Part shown: piece by piece, positions 63,241 to 64,000 of the stretch
How positions within the stretch are numbered: the first letter of the stretch is position 1
Layout of the letters: each line of letters opens with the position of its first letter
Assembly (NCBI RefSeq): GCF_003814555.1
Contig: NZ_RKQN01000001.1
Coordinates: 124,001-188,000, forward strand
Length of the DNA: 64,000 bases
Origin: Vulcaniibacterium tengchongense
GTDB taxonomy: Bacteria; Pseudomonadota; Gammaproteobacteria; Xanthomonadales; Xanthomonadaceae
Direction of reading: 5' to 3'
Position numbers and translations under genes: made by a program
Notes under the pieces: generated by a model
What the model was told of the DNA's origin: nothing
The model's database searches: none
The model's input: only the letters and a program-made list of their open reading frames with translations

Positions 63241-64000
63241 TCAGCGCCGCCGCTGCGCGAACGCCCAGCGCCACAGTTCCGGCGTGGCGTAGGCGGCGTC
63301 CCAGGCGTCGTGGCCGAGGTCGGGGAATTCAGTGTAGCGCACGTCGGCGCCGACGCGGCGCAGGGCCTCGGCCAGGTGCCGCGACTGGTCGGGGGTGACG
63401 ACCTCGTCGCGGGCGCCGTGGAACAGCCAGATCGGCACAGGCTGCAGCTTCAGGGCGGCGGCGGCGAACGGGTCCGGCGCCGTCGCCACCGCGGCGACGA
63501 ACAGCGGCTCGGGGACGTTCGGCTGGGTGATGCCGCCGCAGACCGGCGCCAGGGCGGCGAAGCGCTGCGGCTGCATCAGCGCCAGCTCGATCACGCCGTA
63601 GCCGCCGCGGGAGATGCCGGTCAGCACGACCCGTTCCGGGTCGCCGCCGAATTCGGCCAGGCTGGCGTCGAGCGCGGCCAGCGCCATGCGCGCGGTGGCG
63701 CCGGTCCAGGACTCGCCGCGCGGCGACTGCGGGAACACCACGATCGCCGGGAAGTCGGCGGAATGGCGGCGCACGTAGGGGCCGAGGCCGACCTCGGCCT
63801 GGCGCACGTTGTCGTCGCCGCGCTCGCCCGAGCCGTGCAGGAACAGCACCACCGGCGGCCGCCGGCCGCCGGCCTGCAGGGTCGGCACGAACACCCGGTA
63901 GCGGTGGAGGCGGCCGTCCAGCCGCAGTTCGCGCTCGACGAAGCCGCCCGCAGCCTCGCGCCGCGGCGCGTGCACGCAGGCGGCGGTCGTCGCCAATACG
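63241..64000 (-). CDS. Alpha/beta hydrolase (esterase/depolymerase-like), N-terminus off window
   Basis: The frame runs off the right end of the window, so the start is not seen (a TTG at 63996 is unlikely to be the start). The visible 250 or so residues begin after an apparent signal peptide (TTAACVHAPRRE, possible lipobox). Motifs: VVLFLHGSGERGDDNVRQAE, nucleophile elbow VVLTGISRGGYGVIELAL, WLFHGARDEVVTPDQSRHLA, and FPDLGHDAWDAAYATPELWR with the catalytic His. Resembles exported esterases of the PHB-depolymerase/prolyl-oligopeptidase type; substrate unknown. Confidence 0.85.
   Translation of the reverse strand, partial: VLATTAACVHAPRREAAGGFVERELRLDGRLHRYRVFVPTLQAGGRRPPVVLFLHGSGERGDDNVRQAEVGLGPYVRRHSADFPAIVVFPQSPRGESWTGATARMALAALDASLAEFGGDPERVVLTGISRGGYGVIELALMQPQRFAALAPVCGGITQPNVPEPLFVAAVATAPDPFAAAALKLQPVPIWLFHGARDEVVTPDQSRHLAEALRRVGADVRYTEFPDLGHDAWDAAYATPELWRWAFAQRRR

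Overview
The window is a contiguous piece of a very GC-rich (estimated about 70%) gammaproteobacterial chromosome. Gene content and order point to the Lysobacteraceae/Xanthomonadaceae (Lysobacter or Luteimonas-like): pilT-pilU beside yggS-proC, aroK-aroB-hemE, yqgE-ruvX-pyrB, a metX-metB-hom operon behind a SAM-I riboswitch, long TonB-dependent receptors, and a YadA-like adhesin. No species can be named from the sequence alone. I saw no tRNA, rRNA, CRISPR array, insertion sequence or prophage.

Layout. 1-11.5 kb: the end of a GTP-type PEP carboxykinase, a TPR-sulfotransferase, a convergent 2OG-Fe(II) oxygenase, two related TonB-dependent receptors with matching promoters, a predicted outer-membrane protein and hslO. 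11.5-16.3 kb: mtgA, an arsenic operon (arsR-arsI-arsC-acr3), a membrane glycosyltransferase and a CBS-domain protein. 16.3-24.5 kb: AsmA-like protein, TrhA/hemolysin III protein, DUF1294 protein, prfC, a degenerate-receiver HDOD protein, an M23 peptidase and a beta-propeller lipoprotein. 24.6-28.3 kb: SAM-I riboswitch and metX-metB-hom. 28.3-37 kb: a response regulator and a convergent histidine kinase, then a 1364-residue trimeric autotransporter and a secreted subtilisin-family protease. 37-42 kb: alpha/beta hydrolase, L-serine dehydratase, a glutaredoxin-like protein and an overlapping YceI/cytochrome b561/YceI operon. 42-50 kb: a large periplasmic-propeller hybrid histidine kinase, then hemE, a WGR-like protein, aroB, aroK and a glycerate-kinase-like protein. 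50-64 kb: pdxH, an AAC(6')-like acetyltransferase, a BtuF-like protein, a PA2779/PA2778-type pair, a DUF4426 lipoprotein, proC, yggS, pilT, pilU, a 3-methyladenine DNA glycosylase, an M49-like lipoprotein, yqgE-ruvX-pyrB, an NTF2-like protein and a truncated alpha/beta hydrolase.

Most genes are housekeeping. The parts that read as accessory are the receptor/sulfotransferase/oxygenase cluster, the arsenic operon, and the adhesin/protease region. The best candidate for an under-described system is the first. Two TonB receptors share the same promoter architecture: a TCGTTAACGA palindrome 3 nt upstream of the -35 and a 17-bp spacer. They sit next to a TPR-type sulfotransferase and a prolyl-hydroxylase-like oxygenase, which would fit sulfation and hydroxylation of a peptide, surface protein or ligand. 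That function is inference.

Several genes (the glycosyltransferase, pdxH, the BtuF-like gene, yqgE) have a -10-like hexamer 6-7 nt before the ATG and no Shine-Dalgarno sequence, which suggests leaderless mRNAs. Long antisense ORFs are common here because of the base composition and were not annotated.
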